Source: Trifolium pratense (taxonomy: Eukaryota > Streptophyta > Magnoliopsida > Fabales > Fabaceae). From it: a DNA stretch of 64,000 nt. Positions 1 to 11,464 of the stretch are shown piece by piece (position 1 is the stretch's first letter; every line of letters starts with the position of its first letter). Position numbers and translations under genes: made by a program. The notes beneath the pieces are model-generated. The model saw only the letters and a program-made list of their open reading frames with translations. It was not told the origin of the DNA and made no database searches. The stretch covers positions 25,784,777 to 25,848,776 of the forward strand of contig NC_060063.1 of assembly GCF_020283565.1 (NCBI RefSeq). Reading direction: 5' to 3'.

Positions 1-108
1 TCCAAAATTAATAAATTAAAATAACAACAACAACAACAACAACAACAATAATAATAATCCACAATACAACATTGAACAACTACCTCAACCCTATGATAAC
101 TTAACATT

Positions 109-726
109 TCACATTAACGATTTTAGTGACCTTTCTTTCACTGGCTTCCTCATTCTTCTCTTCCCATTTTCATTATCACAATAATCATCATAATAATCCT
201 CTTCATCAGAAATACAAGGAACAACATTAACATCAACGCTACAACCAAACTCAACACCAACATTATTATTATAATCATGATTAACAACATTAATCTTATC
301 ATCATTATTATTAGTACCACCTAATGTTACAACACTCTTGTTACTATCATCTTCTTCACCTTCACCTTCAAATTTGTCACTTCTTCTTTTCGCCCACAAT
401 GGACCAAACCCAGAATAATAATAAAATTCATTATTATTCGAACTCGAAGAACCCGCCGCCGACTTCTTCGGTCGGCCTCTACCACGTCGCGGCCCCGGTC
501 CCACATTGCCACCGCCATTCGAGCTTCTCTTCAAACCTACTACCTTCTTATCGCCACCACCACCGCCACCATGTTGTTGATTATTATTATCATCAAGCAC
601 CATCATATCAAAATTTTCTATCGCAGGTTTATTATTATTATTATCATCAACAACATCTTCAGCTTCCATCATCGAAGCAACAACAACAACACTGTTTTTT
701 ATTTTCGACAAACAAAACTTATTCAT
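109..726 (-). CDS. Acidic Asn-rich protein with AT-hook-like motif
   Basis: This is the only ORF in the left 4 kb that looks like a host gene. The open frame starts at 750 on a TTG; the first ATG is at 724-726 and gives about 205 residues, and a second possible start (two Met codons in a row) is at 667-672. The protein is low in complexity, with runs of Asn and Gly. It has a basic RRGRGRPKK segment near residues 80-88 that matches the AT-hook core (GRP flanked by Arg/Lys), then an acidic middle, and ends in a basic KRRMRKPVKERSLKSLM tail before TGA. AT-hooks bind the minor groove of AT-rich DNA, so a nuclear, chromatin-linked role is an inference. I do not recognise the family. Asn and Gly runs come from trinucleotide repeats (GTT/ATT, GGT), which could also give false ORFs, but the conserved-looking ends argue for a real gene. 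Confidence 0.6.
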   Translation of the reverse strand: MNKFCLSKIKNSVVVVASMMEAEDVVDDNNNNKPAIENFDMMVLDDNNNQQHGGGGGGDKKVVGLKRSSNGGGNVGPGPRRGRGRPKKSAAGSSSSNNNEFYYYSGFGPLWAKRRSDKFEGEGEEDDSNKSVVTLGGTNNNDDKINVVNHDYNNNVGVEFGCSVDVNVVPCISDEEDYYDDYCDNENGKRRMRKPVKERSLKSLM

Positions 727-1348
727 TTCAACACAGAACGAAACAAACAATACAAAATTTCATAGAATCAAAAAACCCTAATGGGTATTGCAAGTTAAAT
801 AAAAAAGTTCATAAATTGGGATTTAGATTTGGATTTACGTTTACCTTTCATCAATAGCTCCAAAAGAATCCCCATTTTTTAAGGTATCTTGATCTTGAAA
901 CTAAGCAAAAAAAATTAAGAACAAAAAAATGAGAAATGAGAGAGAAAATAGATACCCATTAACCTAATTTGAAGGAAAAAGGGAAAAACTAGAAGAAAAG
1001 AGGAAAAATATTATGTTGTGTGAGGTGAATAAGAACCCTAATGGATGAAAATGAAAATAACAAAAACCCTAATAGATCTGAGAAGAAGAATAGAATAAGA
1101 AGAAGAACCTGGATTGAAGAGATATTGAAGTTGGAAGAGTGAAAGGGGATCACATCCCATGGAGATTGATTAAGCTGACAAACGTGCGTTTGAAAAGTTT
1201 CAGCTGGAAATGAACCATTTTTGAGCAATGAAGATGAACAAGTATGTAGAAGAGGGGAAAGCTTTGCGTTTTTTCGAATCCTCATATCAAAGAATGAAAT
1301 ATTTTTCTGATTTTTTGTGAATGAAAAATGGGTTTTATACTGTGTCAC
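727..1348 (-). promoter_or_regulatory. Probable 5' leader with an intron
   Basis: Upstream of the AT-hook gene the minus strand has a plausible leader intron. A donor (CAATCCAG then GTTCTT) places the intron start at 1108, and a T-rich acceptor ending TTTGCTTAG places its end at 901. A 119-codon open frame at 989-1348 covers the same stretch but is hydrophobic, F- and S-rich and overlaps these splice sites, so I read it as leader and intron, not protein. No clear TATA box was fixed. The sites are judged by eye. Confidence 0.35.
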
Positions 1349-1486
1349 TGTTGAAATTTTTATTTATTTTATTATCCTTTTCATTTTATCTTTTTGACAG
1401 ATCTCAGTCTCTTTCTTTTCTTTTTCTTTTATTTTTTTTCTTACATAAACACACGTCTCGATAATCGTTCTTTTATAAAAAATTTA

Positions 1487-1659
1487 AGAATAATGCTAGT
1501 AATACACTTCAACATACTCTTTTTTATTGGTTGAAATTCACATGGGTTTCATAAAAAAATGTGGACTCATATAACTTTTATGGGACCCATATAAATTTTA
1601 ACCAATAAAAGAGAGTGTGTTGGAGTGTGTTTGTTAAAGAGTGTGTTACTAGCACTCTT
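1487..1659. mobile_element. Short hairpin MITE
   Basis: The two ends are inverted copies: TGCTAGTAATACACT at the left matches the reverse complement of the right end, which reads TGCTAGTAACACACT. The pairing continues inward through TTTTATTGGTT/AACCAATAAAA. No coding capacity. The target-site duplication was not resolved, so the superfamily is open. Confidence 0.65.
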
Positions 1660-1663
1660 CAAA

Positions 1664-3042
1664 AAATAAATTTGTTATATTTCCATATTTTCACTAGAAT
1701 ATGGTTTTGGATACGTAACTCAAATGGTAGGTATCAAAGATATTATTGAAGCATGTATACCAAGTTTGAATTCTACTACAGTATTTGACTATTTTATACA
1801 AAAATCTTTTTATTAGAAGAGAATGTGATAATTCAAAGTAAATAAAATCTTTTAAAAATCTAAATTTGATCCAAATTCTTTAAATGAAACGTGTTAATCA
1901 CATGGATAAACACACACTTTGATATAATTAATAAAAAAATTTACAAAATAATATATAAAGTTCTATTTTATTATGATTTTAAATAGGATTCTCTTATGAC
2001 ACATGTTAAGGAATATAAATATAGAAATTCTGGATTTAATGATGTAAAAAATTTAATGCTTCAAAAATTAAATGTACAAGTTTCAACAAAAGTTTTCACA
2101 TTTGCTTCTTTAACCTAAGACATTGGAATCAAGTAGTTAATGAACTCTTTCTATGACAAATTATTCAGAAGAACTCGAGTTCGTTTTCTAATGAGAATGA
2201 TTTTTTAACAAACTTTATTTACCTCGGAGCTGAACTTTGAATTACTAAGACTCATTTTCCTTAAAAATCAGAGAGTTAATAAAAAAAAATGTGGCACAAA
2301 AGTTAAGTTAGTATTTGAACCAAAATTTAAACCAAATACGACAATCCCATTTTTTAGTAGAGTACTCTCTTTGGTTCTTTTTTAATAATACTTTACAGAT
2401 TCATTGAATAATTAATATAAATTAAATATATTAATTATTCAATAAATATAAAAAAATTAAATTTCTCTAATAAAAAGAAACTGATAAAATAATATACTTC
2501 ATTCGGTCATTGTTATAAGAAAAAATTTATTTTTTTAATTCATAAAATATTTTATGTATCTAGACCATATTATAAACTAAATACATCAAATATTCTATGA
2601 ACTTAAGAAACAAACTTTTTCATATAATAAAGACCCGAGAAAGTACTAAGAAAAGTTATCAGGTTTATGCATTCTGGCTCCTTCTTTCCCCCATTAAATT
2701 CATGTGTTTTTTATTTGTTTATTTTTAAAATGACGATTTTGCCCTTAGATTTTGTCATTATTTACTCAATGAATCGGCTGCGTGTGGTAAAGTACCCTAC
2801 AACCACGTCACAGCCTATAACATAGTTTTGCTTGGTTGTCCATATCCAAAAGTGATTTTTTATTTAAATTTTTCGATGAAAAAGGAAATGATCACGTCGT
2901 GACAAGCCCACAGTGTATCCACCCAAAGCAATGCTAGATTCCGTTTCAAAATGAATTGAAGCCATTGTTTTTTTGCTGAATTCTAAATTATATATTATAT
3001 ATTACGGTTTTGTCTAACATGCACAACCACATTATTAAGTGG
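1664..3042. other. AT-rich intergenic stretch
   Basis: No gene is visible. A weak tRNA-like block at about 1714-1790 (an A-box-like TAACTCAAATGGTAGG and a B-box-like AAGTTTGAATTCTAC) may be an old SINE. The rest is AT-rich with no structure I can name. Confidence 0.4.
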
Positions 3043-3413
3043 TGCATGGTGCACAAGTTAGCCATATCATTATAATGAATATCAATTTTACTAAATCTAT
3101 TGTTAGATAAAAAAATTATATCGTTGAGACCATTCATAAATTTTTTAAATTTTTTAAATTTTTTTGAAAATCATTTGATATGGTATTGAGACTCATCAAG
3201 ATTAACGGTATTCAATAAAAATCCATAAACCGTTAATTTTGATGGATCTCAATAACATATCAAAAGATTTTCAATTTTTTTCAAAAAATTTATAAATGAT
3301 CTATACGATATAAACTTTCAATCCAACGGTGGATTTCGTAAAAATTAGTATTGGTTATAGTGTTTTCGGTTACTTGTGCATGGTGCACAACTTGAAAGAC
3401 TTGTGCACCATAG
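3043..3413. mobile_element. Full-length hairpin MITE, relative of the 22-27 kb family
   Basis: The element folds back on itself over most of its length. Its ends carry GTGCATGGTGCACAAG-type sequence and its centre pairs CATCAAGATTAACGG with CCGTTAATTTTGATGG. The inner blocks (TTTCAATCCAACGGTGGATT and ATCTCAATAACATATCAAA) are the same as in the four 398-bp elements at 22-27 kb, but the ends differ. Boundaries are approximate. Confidence 0.65.
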
Positions 3414-3757
3414 ACTTTGCCATTATATTACTCCAAAATCAATTGGAGTAGGATTTTATTTTCTTAAAATACAAAAGGTTAACACCAAAAAAAAAATCAT
3501 AATTTTTTTTAATTTATTCTTATTTTCATCTAAAATATTAATATGTGAAAATTTTGTCATAATGTAATTGAGTTGAATTAATATTTTTTAATTGAGTATC
3601 TTTTGCGTTTAACAATAGTCAAATTTTTTTAATATGCATAGAATAGAGATAGACTAATTTCTTCATTAAAAATTTAACATTGCAATATTTTTATGATTGA
3701 ATTTGAACTTAAATTTTATTTATTTAATTGTAAGAGATGTTTAACATCTCATTTAAG

Positions 3758-4420
3758 CTGTGAAGCTCCGATACGTACTCAATACAGATACTCGTCCGAT
3801 ATTTTTCGATACACGTATCAAAGAAGTATCGACAATTATTATTTTTTTTTATAAAAAAAAACATAACTGATACGTGTCGGATACTTCTCCGATACGCGCA
3901 TCGAAAAAATATCGGCAATTAATGCTCTTGGATGATGGAAACATAGGAAATGAGACTGATACAATTCATGTTTCCTCTTAAGTATTGAATGTTAGAGTAT
4001 GATATTACCAACTATATTTTTTTTGGATAGTACGTTTTTTTTAATAAGCAAATTGTTAGTTTATTATATTGTTATGTTAGTTTTTATCCTTGTCAGGACT
4101 TGAACTCTAGATCTCCAACTTCTTACCCCTTAGCTCAACTCGCTTAACTAGTTGAGCTACCCATCACACCCTTTTTTTTGGGTAGTATTTAACTTAAGAT
4201 ATGTAATTGTCACTTATTTGTTCAATTTGAGTAATTTTAATGTTAATTTCTATCATTATCAATTTTAATCATGTTTATATATTGTGCAATTACATATATT
4301 TAATTTTAAATTTAATTTTTAAATAATGTATACTAGCCGTATCATATCGATAATTTTAAAAAATTTCCTTTATCGGTATCGTATCATATCGATATCGTGT
4401 CACGTATTGAACCTTCATAG
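3758..4420. mobile_element. TIR element with 8-bp TSD
   Basis: The ends CTGTGAAGCTCCGATACG and CGTATTGAACCTTCATAG are imperfect inverted repeats. They are flanked by the direct repeat CATTTAAG at 3750-3757 and 4421-4428, as expected for hAT-type insertion (a 9-bp Mutator duplication with one mismatch is the alternative). The body has many degenerate GATACG/CGTATC words and no ORF. A SINE is nested inside. Confidence 0.65.
4033..4170 (-). mobile_element. tRNA-derived SINE (minus)
   Basis: Read on the minus strand the head has an A-box-like GTAGCTCAACTAGTTAAGC and a B-box-like GAGTTCAAGTCC, then an AT-rich body and a run of A at the end. Near-identical flanks (TTTTTTTTGGATAGTA on the left, TTTTTTTTGGGTAGTA on the right) look like the target-site duplication. 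It sits inside the 3758-4420 element. Confidence 0.7.
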
Positions 4421-4496
4421 CATTTAAGTGTTCTTGAAAGAGTTGAAATTTTTTTATAAGATAAACTTATATTGTAATATAAAGGCTTTGGGCATT

Positions 4497-4671
4497 AATT
4501 GATACACATAATATGAATATGTACCGGTATATGACTTAGGTGAATGATTGTGATTGGTCCATAAATAATATTTAATATATAAAAATTAATAAATATTATT
4601 TGTAAACCAATCAGAATCACTCACCTCAACAAATGTCCCGGTACATATCTATATAATATGTGTACCAAAAA
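4497..4671. mobile_element. Hairpin MITE
   Basis: AATTGATACACATAATATG on the left pairs with CATATTATGTGTACC-like sequence at the right, and the fold continues through the GTACCGG/CCGGTAC and TGATTGGT/ACCAATCA words. No ORF and no resolved TSD. Confidence 0.6.
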
Positions 4672-4854
4672 ATTCACCCAATCATAATGTTTTAAAAATT
4701 ATATATGCAAGTTTTAAGAGATTGTTTCTATTTTTCCATCCTTAATTAACTTGTGTCTTTAGGCACATGTTAGCAATTTTTTTTTGTTTAATGAAAAATG
4801 TTAACTAATGTCTTGAGGATTAATTAAAGAAAGGTTGAGGCGTCGAGCTCTAAT

Positions 4855-5391
4855 GTGTTGACTGCTATTAATGAACTGTGGAGGAACGATGTATCGTCAA
4901 AGGTAAATGTATTTAGCCGGAGGTTATTATTAGAAAGGTTACCAATGAGGTCTGCGCTCCATCACAGAGATATTTTAGCTAATCCGCATGAGTTGTCCTG
5001 TGTTTTTTTCTTTCTTAATCACGAGGATTGGAGCCATCTATTCTTTCTATGTCCATTCAGTAAGGGTGTGCGGGAGGCTATTTATGGGTGGTTAGGTAAC
5101 TATCTTCCTTTCGACAAAGAAGGTTGGAATCATTTTGAGTTGTTCGGCAACATGGTAAAATCAAAGAAAGGTGGGCGTGTTAGACACTTGATTTGGTTGT
5201 CTACTACCTGGCATCTTTGGAAGCATAGAAATAATGTGATTTTCAATGGAGTTCTTCCAAATGCTTCCCAAATTGTAGATTTTATTAAATTTAGCTCTTG
5301 GGTGTGGTTTAGTTGTCGGTTTGGTAGGAATTCTAGTTTTTCTTTTTCGGATTGGTGCCATGAACTTATGAGTTGTATCCAAAGCATATAA
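4855..5391 (+). pseudogene. LINE ORF2 C-terminal zinc-binding (zf-RVT) fragment
   Basis: About 178 residues without a proper ATG (the frame opens on GTG after a TAA). The pattern SSKVNVFSRRLLLERLPMR, a later HLFFLCPFSKGV block, and a tail of W/H residues (WHLWKHRNNVIFNG) is that of the zf-RVT region at the C-terminus of plant L1-type LINE ORF2. The Cys/His set is incomplete, so it is decayed. It is truncated at the 5' side near 4830. The LINE 3' end resumes at 10005-10064 after the copia insertion, which split its 3' UTR. Confidence 0.8.
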
Positions 5392-5421
5392 TTCTTTGGC
5401 TTTGGTATGTAAGGGATTGAG

Positions 5422-5666
5422 TGTTAGTATCGAGCAATAATAATAGTAGAAGAAATGAGAAGAATAGAAAAAGAGAAAAAAAGGACACAATGATATAACG
5501 TGGTTCAGCACACAGTGTGTGTGCCTAGTCCACGGTTGCACTAGAGAAGAGCTTTATTACTTGGTATTTAGAAGTTTACAAGATGTCTATATATATAGCA
5601 CTTAATGAGACATAATAAAAATAAAATAAGCGATGTGGGACTAATTTAGACCACACAACTCTAACA
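5422..5666 (-). repeat. 3' LTR of the Tnt1-like element
   Basis: 245 bp beginning TGTTAGTATCGAGC and ending CACAACTCTAACA on the plus strand. It matches the other LTR except for one base in the A-run and one substitution. Confidence 0.95.
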
Positions 5667-5682
5667 ATTCTCCCACTTGGGG
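5667..5682 (-). promoter_or_regulatory. Polypurine tract of the Tnt1-like element
   Basis: On the minus strand CCAAGTGGGAGAATT abuts the 3' LTR. It is the expected primer for plus-strand DNA synthesis. Confidence 0.75.
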
Positions 5683-5762
5683 TCTAAGTTTCAAACAACA
5701 ACAACTTCTTGTAAACATTGAGCTCATCTGCTCATTCCCTAGTGCAACGCCTTCGTCTTCAA

Positions 5763-8700
5763 TTATCCTCGAAGGCCAGCTGAGGTTATGCAAAGCCTCA
5801 GCTTGTCAGTAGTGACAGTCTTGGTTAACATATCTGCTGGATTCTCTGATCCAGAGATCTTTAGCAATGACAACTCTCCATCATTTATTAGCTCCCTGAT
5901 AAAATGGTATTTCAATTGAATATGCTTGCATCTAGAATGGAAGACTGGATTCTTAGCAAGAGATAGAGCACTCTGACTATCACTGAACAATGGAGCATCA
6001 TCTTGTTCTTTCCCCAATTCTTTGAGAAAATTCTGCAACCAAATCATCTCCTTAGCTGCTTCTGAGATGGCTATGTACTCGGCTTCGGTGGTTGAGAGAG
6101 CAACACTATGTTGAAGTTTAGACTTCCAACTCACAGCCGTACCTCCCAAAGTGAAAATGTAACCGGTGGTGCTTTTTCGAGTATCTAAATCTCCTCCCAA
6201 ATCTGCATCTGAAAAACCTTGTAAGGAGATATTACCTTTTCTGAAGCACAAACACATCTCTGATGTACCCTTCAAATATCTGAGTATCCATTTTACACCT
6301 TCCCAATGCTCCTTTGCTGGATTTGATAGGAACCTACTGACAACTCCCACTGCATGTGCTATATCAGGTCTGGTACACACCATAGCATACATCAAACTCC
6401 CAACTGCTGACGCATATGGTACTTTTGACATGTAACATTTTTCTTCATCTATCTGTGAAGACTGACTCTTTGAAAACTTCAAATGAGATCCCAGAGGAGT
6501 ATTTCTGGTCTTGGCATCTTCAAGGCTAAATCTATCAAGTAACTTGTGTATATATTTCTCCTGAGACAATTTCAAAGTTCCTTATGATCTGTTTCTGAGA
6601 ATTCTCATACCAAGTATTTGTTTAGCTGGACCAAGATCCTTCATTTCAAAGTTTTCTGCTAACTTCTGCTTCAACCTGTTGATTTCTGCCATATTCGATC
6701 CTGCAATCAACATGTCATCAACATACACAGCAAGAATAGTATAACTGTTAGCATATTTCTTAACATAGCAACAATGGTCCATGTTACATCTGTTGAATCC
6801 TGAGTTACTCATAAACTCATTAAACTTTTTGTACCACTGTCTCGGTGCTTGTTTCAAGCCATATAAACTCTTATTAAGCTTGCATACAAGATTCTCCTTG
6901 CCTGGAACTTCAAAACCTTCTGGCTGAGTCATGTAAATGTCTTCCTCTAAATCTCCATGTAAAAACGCAGTTTTGACATCTAACTGCTCTAAGTGAAGAT
7001 TCTCTGCAGCTACAATACGCAAGATAACTCTGATGGTGGTCATCTTGACGACAGGAGAGAAGATCTCTGTGAAGTCAATTCCCTGTTTCTGTTGAAACCC
7101 TTTCACCACAAGTCTCGCCTTGTATCTTCTACTACCATCAGATTCTTCCTTTAACCTGTAGACCCATCTATTATGTAAAGCTTTCTTTTCTTTTGGCAAC
7201 TTGGTCAAAGACCACGTTCCATTCTTTTCAAGAGATGTCATTTCATCTTTCATTGCTAGCTCCCACTTAATAGAGTCATTCCCCTGCATAGCTTCACTAA
7301 AACATTCTGGTTCACCAGCATCAGTTAACAACAAATAATGTAATGAGGGAGAATACCTATCTGGTGGTACTGACATTCTGCTAGATCTTCTCGGAGGAGT
7401 TGATGGTTCTGATTCTGACTCAACCTCAATACCTGTATTCTGGCTTTTAATGGCTGTATCACTTTCTGAAATTTCTTCAAGTGTTGCCTTTTCAGGAAGT
7501 TCTGGTACTTTACTAGCACCCACAGATTCTGCAGAAAGTCTGTCCTTATAAAATAAATTTTCATTAAAGGTGACATTCCTGCTTCTGATGATTTTCTTGT
7601 TTTGGTCATCCCAAAACCTGTAGCCATACATGTCAGATCCATAACCAATGAAATAACACTTTCTTGCTTTCGGGTCCAGTTTATCTCTATTACAAGAGTC
7701 AATTAGTATATATGAAACACAACCAAAGATTCTTAAATGTGAAAGTTTTACCTCCTTTCCTGACCATACTTCTTCCGGCAATTGATAATTCAAAGGAACT
7801 GATGGTCCTCTATTGATGAGATATGCTGCTGTGTTTATTGCTTCTGCCCAAAATACTTTAGGCAAACCAGATTGGATCCGGATACATCTAGCTCTTTCGT
7901 TTAAGGTTCTGTTCATCCTTTCTGCAACACCATTTTGTTCAGGTGTTCCTGGTATTGTCTTAATCATTCTGATCCCATGTTCTGAACAGAAATCTTTAAA
8001 CTCTTGACTATCATACTCTCCACCATTATCAGATTTCAGACTTTTAATCTTTAGACCTGTCTGATTTTCAACTTCTACTTTCCACCTTTTAAATACAGAA
8101 AACACATCTGATTTATTTTTAAGAAAATAAACCCATACCTTTCTGGTGGAGTCATCGATAAAGGTGATGTAATAGCATGAGCCTCCAATAGATTTCACCG
8201 GAGCTGGTCCCCAAACATCTGTATGCACCAATTCTAGCTTTTCAACTTTGGAATTCTTCCCTGTTCTTGAGAAGCTAACCTTTTTCTGCTTTCCAAAGAT
8301 ACAATGTTCACAGACACCAACATCAACATGCTTCAAGTTTGATAACTTACCCTTTGTTGCCATAAGTTTCATTCCTTTTTCACTCATGTGCCCAAGTCTT
8401 TGATGCCATAAGGATGAATTATTGACAACCTCAGTAACTGCTATCATATCTTCATCTGCAACCATGTAAAGAGACCCTTGCTTCTTACCACGAGCCACAA
8501 CAAGATTACCTTTTGTTACCTTCCAAGCTCCATCTCCAAAAGTGGTGTAATGTCCTTCACTATCCAACTGCCCTATAGATATCAGATTTCTTTTTAAGGC
8601 TGGAATGTGTCTGACATTGTGCAATGTCCAAAGAGTTCCACTAGAGGTCCTGATGTCAATATTACCCCTTCCGACAATGTCAAGAGGTTTTCCATCTGCA

Positions 8701-9665
8701 AGATAAACTTTTCCAAACCTTCCAGAAACATAATTAGATAACAATTCTTTACAAGGAGTGGTGTGGAATGACGCACCTGAATCCATAACCCATGAATCAA
8801 CAGGACTATCCAAGCTACATATTAATGCATCATCAAATTCATCAGTTGCTGCATTTGCGGATTCATCATCATCATGCTTTTTATTTCTGTGACTCTTGTT
8901 CTTCTTTGGTGCCTTGCACTGATTGGTAAAGTGGCCTATCTTGTCACAATTCCAACAAACAATATCACTTCGAAACTTTGTCTGACCTTTCCCTCTTGAC
9001 TTTGATCTACCTCGACCATTCTGAGACTTTTGAGTTGTCCTTCCTCTGCTTTCAGTATTCAATGCTGAATTAGAAACATGACTGGAAGACTCCCCTGAGG
9101 CTCTCCTGCGAACATCTTCGCTTAAGATCAAGTTACGGATGTCATTGAGCTTCAATGTGTTATCCCCTGTAGAACTACTGACTGCTGTAACAGTTGCATC
9201 CCAACTATCCGGTAGTGATGACAATAGGATCAGTGCTTTCACCTCATCCTCAAATTTAATCTGCACTGATTCCAACTGGGAGAGAATAGTATTAAATTCA
9301 TTAATATGATCAGTTATAGAAATACCTTCTCCCATCTTGAGGTTGAACAACCGACGCATCAAATATACTTTGTTGGCTGCAGACGGCTTCTCGTACATAT
9401 CTGATAACGCCTTTATCAAACCTGCAGTAGTCGTCTCGTTCACAATGTTGAATGCAACATTCTTGGCCAATGTCAATCTGATCACGCCAAGAGCTTGTCG
9501 ATCTAACAAAACCCAATCTTCCTGCTTCATGTCATCTGGCTTCTTCCCTGACAAGGGTTGATATAACTTCTTCTGGTAGAGATAATCCTCTATCTGCATC
9601 TTCCAGAAACTGAAGTCTCTGCCATCAAACCTCTCAATCTTCACCTTCCCTTCTTCTAACGCCAT
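5763..9665 (-). pseudogene. Copia gag-pol polyprotein with one nonsense codon
   Basis: One frame of about 1,300 codons, read from an ATG at 9665, is broken only by a TAA at 6582-6584. The piece before the stop is 1,027 residues. It holds a Gag domain (about 1-200), a CCHC knuckle CWNCDKIGHFTNQC (237-250), an aspartic protease DSGA (295-298), a pre-integrase zinc block (HQRLGH near 422), an integrase with Asp483, Asp546 and Glu582 (D,D-35-E), and a reverse transcriptase with YVDD at 981-984. The RNase H part (ALSTTEAEYIA, then a DSQSA block) follows the stop in the same frame, in the 5763-6575 segment. The stop lies where the RT passes into the connection, so any product made from it would lack RNase H. 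All other motifs look intact. Readthrough is possible but a point mutation is the simpler view. Confidence 0.95.
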
Positions 9666-9742
9666 TGCTCGACTATCTCCTCTAAACTGAGAAGACTCCC
9701 ACTAATTCCTCTAAACTAAGGAATTCCCTTGGAATAACCAAA

Positions 9743-9757
9743 AGCTCTTGATACCAG
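9743..9757 (-). promoter_or_regulatory. Primer-binding site (tRNA-iMet type)
   Basis: On the minus strand TGGTATCAAGAGC lies just inside the 5' LTR. It resembles the usual complement of the initiator tRNA 3' end (TGGTATCAGAGC) with one extra base. Confidence 0.75.
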
Positions 9758-9758
9758 T

Positions 9759-10004
9759 TGTTAGTATCGAGCAATAATAATAGTAGAAGAAATGAGAAGA
9801 ATAGAAAAAGAGAAAAAAAAGGACACAAAGATATAACGTGGTTCAGCACACAGTGTGTGTGCCTAGTCCACGGTTGCACTAGAGAAGAGCTTTATTACTT
9901 GGTATTTAGAAGTTTACAAGATGTCTATATATATAGCACTTAATGAGACATAATAAAAATAAAATAAGCGATGTGGGACTAATTTAGACCACACAACTCT
10001 AACA
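9759..10004 (-). repeat. 5' LTR of the Tnt1-like element
   Basis: 246 bp, near-identical to the LTR at 5422-5666. It should carry the promoter. A run of TATATATA lies near its middle. Confidence 0.95.
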
Positions 10005-10064
10005 TTGAGTACCCCTTGTATGCTCCCTCATAATAAACATACTTTGCTTATAAAAAAAAAAAAC
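10005..10064 (+). mobile_element. Displaced 3' end and poly(A) of the 4.8-kb LINE
   Basis: After the copia element the sequence resumes with the duplicated TTGAG and runs on through a short 3' UTR to about 12 A. Joined to the segment ending at 5421, it gives a normal LINE 3' end. Confidence 0.75.
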
Positions 10065-11456
10065 TTCATATAGTAGTAAATTTACATTTACATTAAAATT
10101 TGTGTAGTCATTATTAATAAAGTATAAAAAGTGTTCTTGTAAAAAACAAGTATAAAAAATACAAAATTTATTATTTTTGTATCATTAAATAGTGTATTGG
10201 ATACTAGTTAGCATGATCCTTGTTCAATTTTCTAAAAAAAAAAGGACCAAATTAATTTTATTTTGTACTAATAAATAAAGGTGGGTAGTCCACATAAACG
10301 AATTGGACCATTGCATACTTGATTGGGTCTTATTCAGCATTAACTCTTTTTTCAACCCGAATTTGGTTCGTTTAAAGTTCGTGAACAGTTCGATACGACT
10401 CGTTAGGTTCATTTCATTTTCAGCTTCAACCTCAACTACAAAGTTCCATGCGAATTTATTTTCTAGCTCCAACTCGCTATGATTCTCAGCCAAACCAGTA
10501 TCATGAACTAAGATACATCTCTTCCTCGAGACTAATGATGTATCCCACATGAACGATAGTTTTCATCCCTTTAGACCATATTATATCAATAATAAAAGGA
10601 CCATCTTCTATAACAATTTTACTGCAATTTGCATCATTGTTTGGAATTGAACTTTGTAGAAAGTGTGTTCACTTCATCAACCTTCTCAGGTTCAGTATTT
10701 GATGCAGTAGGATTAGCAACATGTTGCACTTTGTGCCTATGCACAACTACTGAAACTACAAAAGTTTTTGGAGTTTGATATTCGCAATTAAAAGAATGTC
10801 CAATTATCTCACATATGAGTTTGCAAGAAGGAGAAAGTTTTTCATATCAACATCCACATAAAAATTAAATTCATTCCCATGAACAAGGATTATTTCACAC
10901 AAGAGTTTAAAACGACATCGATCTATGAGCACTTCTTAACCAATTGTTAACCAAATGATGTAATTAAACAGAAAAATATCAAAGTCATTATAAATAAAAG
11001 GTGAGAACTTGACTACCCATCTCATAAAATTGGGTCACCAGCCCATCCTATATGTCTCTAATATATTGGTTTAAAAATGTGTATTAATAAAGCATTTAAT
11101 TATGCAATATCACTCTTTATAATTACAAATCTGCCCCATTTAAATTAATGCATAGCTGCAAAGTGCAAACCCGTATCTCCAATTCCCCGTAAACTCTCCT
11201 TGCAACTTTCAAAGCACAGGTTGGAAATTAAAAGGTTTCCTTTATTGGAGTATTTTTTAACTTTCTTTTTTTTAACGGCAAAAAAGGTAAAGTTTATTAC
11301 TATGCTACTTTATTTATTATAAGAGATTAAAAAATGTTACCGTATAGTATATCAGACCAGAAATAGTAAATTATTGTTTATGTTTTTGTTTAATTTTTTT
11401 TTCTTTCTATATTTTCTATAATTTTTTTTTATTTTTGTTTTGTTCATATTTTAATG
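10065..11456. other. Intergenic, possible decayed coding piece
   Basis: No recognisable gene. On the minus strand an open frame at 10224-10550 (108 codons) and another open stretch near 10640-10760 have mixed composition that is not plainly repetitive. I match neither to a family. They could be pieces of a decayed gene. Confidence 0.3.
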
Positions 11457-11464
11457 CATAAGTT

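Larger units (their letters stand above)
5422..10004 (-). mobile_element. Ty1/copia retrotransposon, Tnt1-like, young
   Basis: A complete element in minus orientation: two short LTRs (TG...CA), flanked by the 5-bp duplication TTGAG at 5417-5421 and 10005-10009. By eye the LTRs differ by one substitution and one base in an A-run, so the insertion is recent. The internal part has a tRNA-iMet-type primer site, one gag-pol frame with a single in-frame stop, and a purine tract. It lies inside the 3' UTR of the LINE fragment at 4855. Confidence 0.95.

Noticed and set aside
324..857. 177-codon His/Tyr-rich plus-strand ORF
   Set aside because: Complement of the trinucleotide runs in the AT-hook gene.
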